Below are positions 6,245 to 6,334 of a stretch of 6,334 bases of DNA, piece by piece. The notes beneath the pieces were generated by a model. It did no database searches. It saw only the letters and a program-made list of their open reading frames with translations, and had not been told where the DNA came from. The DNA is from Deltaproteobacteria bacterium (GTDB lineage Bacteria > Desulfobacterota > DSM-4660 > Desulfatiglandales > Desulfatiglandaceae), in the NCBI GenBank assembly GCA_013349725.1, contig DUZB01000140.1:1-6334 (forward strand), given 5' to 3'. A program made the position numbers and the translations under genes. The number at the start of each line of letters is the position of its first letter. The stretch's first letter is position 1.

Positions 6245-6334
6245 CTCCAGGGATTTTCTTGTAAACTCCACCAGCTCCTTGCCGGGCAGCCCCTTTTTCT
6301 CCACATCACTGGCGTACTCGTCAAACACCGGCGC
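6230..6334 (-). CDS. dctP: TRAP transporter solute-binding protein, DctP family (C-terminal 34 residues only)
   Basis: The reading frame entering from the right edge is open for 34 codons and ends at TAG (6230-6232). The residues include DEYASDVEKKGLPGKELVEF and end in lysine-rich sequence, as in the C-terminal helix of DctP-type periplasmic binding proteins, where a GLPG-K turn often precedes the last helix. It is followed on the same strand by dctQ and dctM, giving the common P-Q-M order. The full protein would capture the solute in the periplasm and deliver it to DctQM. The binding pocket and its substrate-determining arginine lie outside the window, so specificity cannot be judged. Confidence 0.8.
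   Translation of the reverse strand, partial: APVFDEYASDVEKKGLPGKELVEFTRKSLEKNSK

Overview
The window looks like chromosomal DNA from a dissimilatory sulfate-reducing bacterium, most likely a member of Desulfobacterota. I infer this from four consecutive genes of the DsrMKJOP membrane complex, preceded by a gene with an RsbRD N-terminal-type domain, a neighbour I recall from sulfate reducers. The species cannot be named from the sequence. Sulfur oxidisers also carry dsrMKJOP, so the reducer assignment is probable, not proven.

Every supported gene lies on the minus strand, so the biological order runs from high to low coordinates. At 6334-4312 is a TRAP-type transporter cassette: the last 34 codons of a solute-binding protein (dctP), a 131-base spacer of low-complexity repeats, then dctQ and dctM, which overlap by 4 bases. 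At 4311-4193 is a 119-base AT-rich intergenic region with a good sigma70-type promoter on the minus strand and several small palindromes. From 4192 down to the left edge is the dsr cluster: the RsbRD-like gene, dsrM, dsrK, dsrJ, and the first 183 codons of dsrO, cut by the window edge. dsrP would be expected next, outside the window.

DsrM (NarI-like diheme b membrane subunit), DsrK (HdrD-like cytoplasmic iron-sulfur protein), DsrJ (membrane-anchored triheme cytochrome c) and DsrO (Tat-exported ferredoxin-like protein) belong to a complex that exchanges electrons between the menaquinone pool, the periplasm and cytoplasmic DsrC trisulfide in the last step of sulfite reduction. Tight spacing from dsrM to dsrO (9-base gap, 8-base overlap, 1-base overlap) and strong Shine-Dalgarno sites indicate one translationally coupled operon. 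The TRAP genes form a separate unit for uptake of a small, probably anionic organic solute; the substrate cannot be read here because only the tail of the binding protein is present.

I found no RNA gene, insertion sequence, CRISPR array or clearly new multi-gene system. The points most worth a second look are the RsbRD-like lead gene, the palindrome-rich dsr promoter region and the convergent short repeats between dctP and dctQ.
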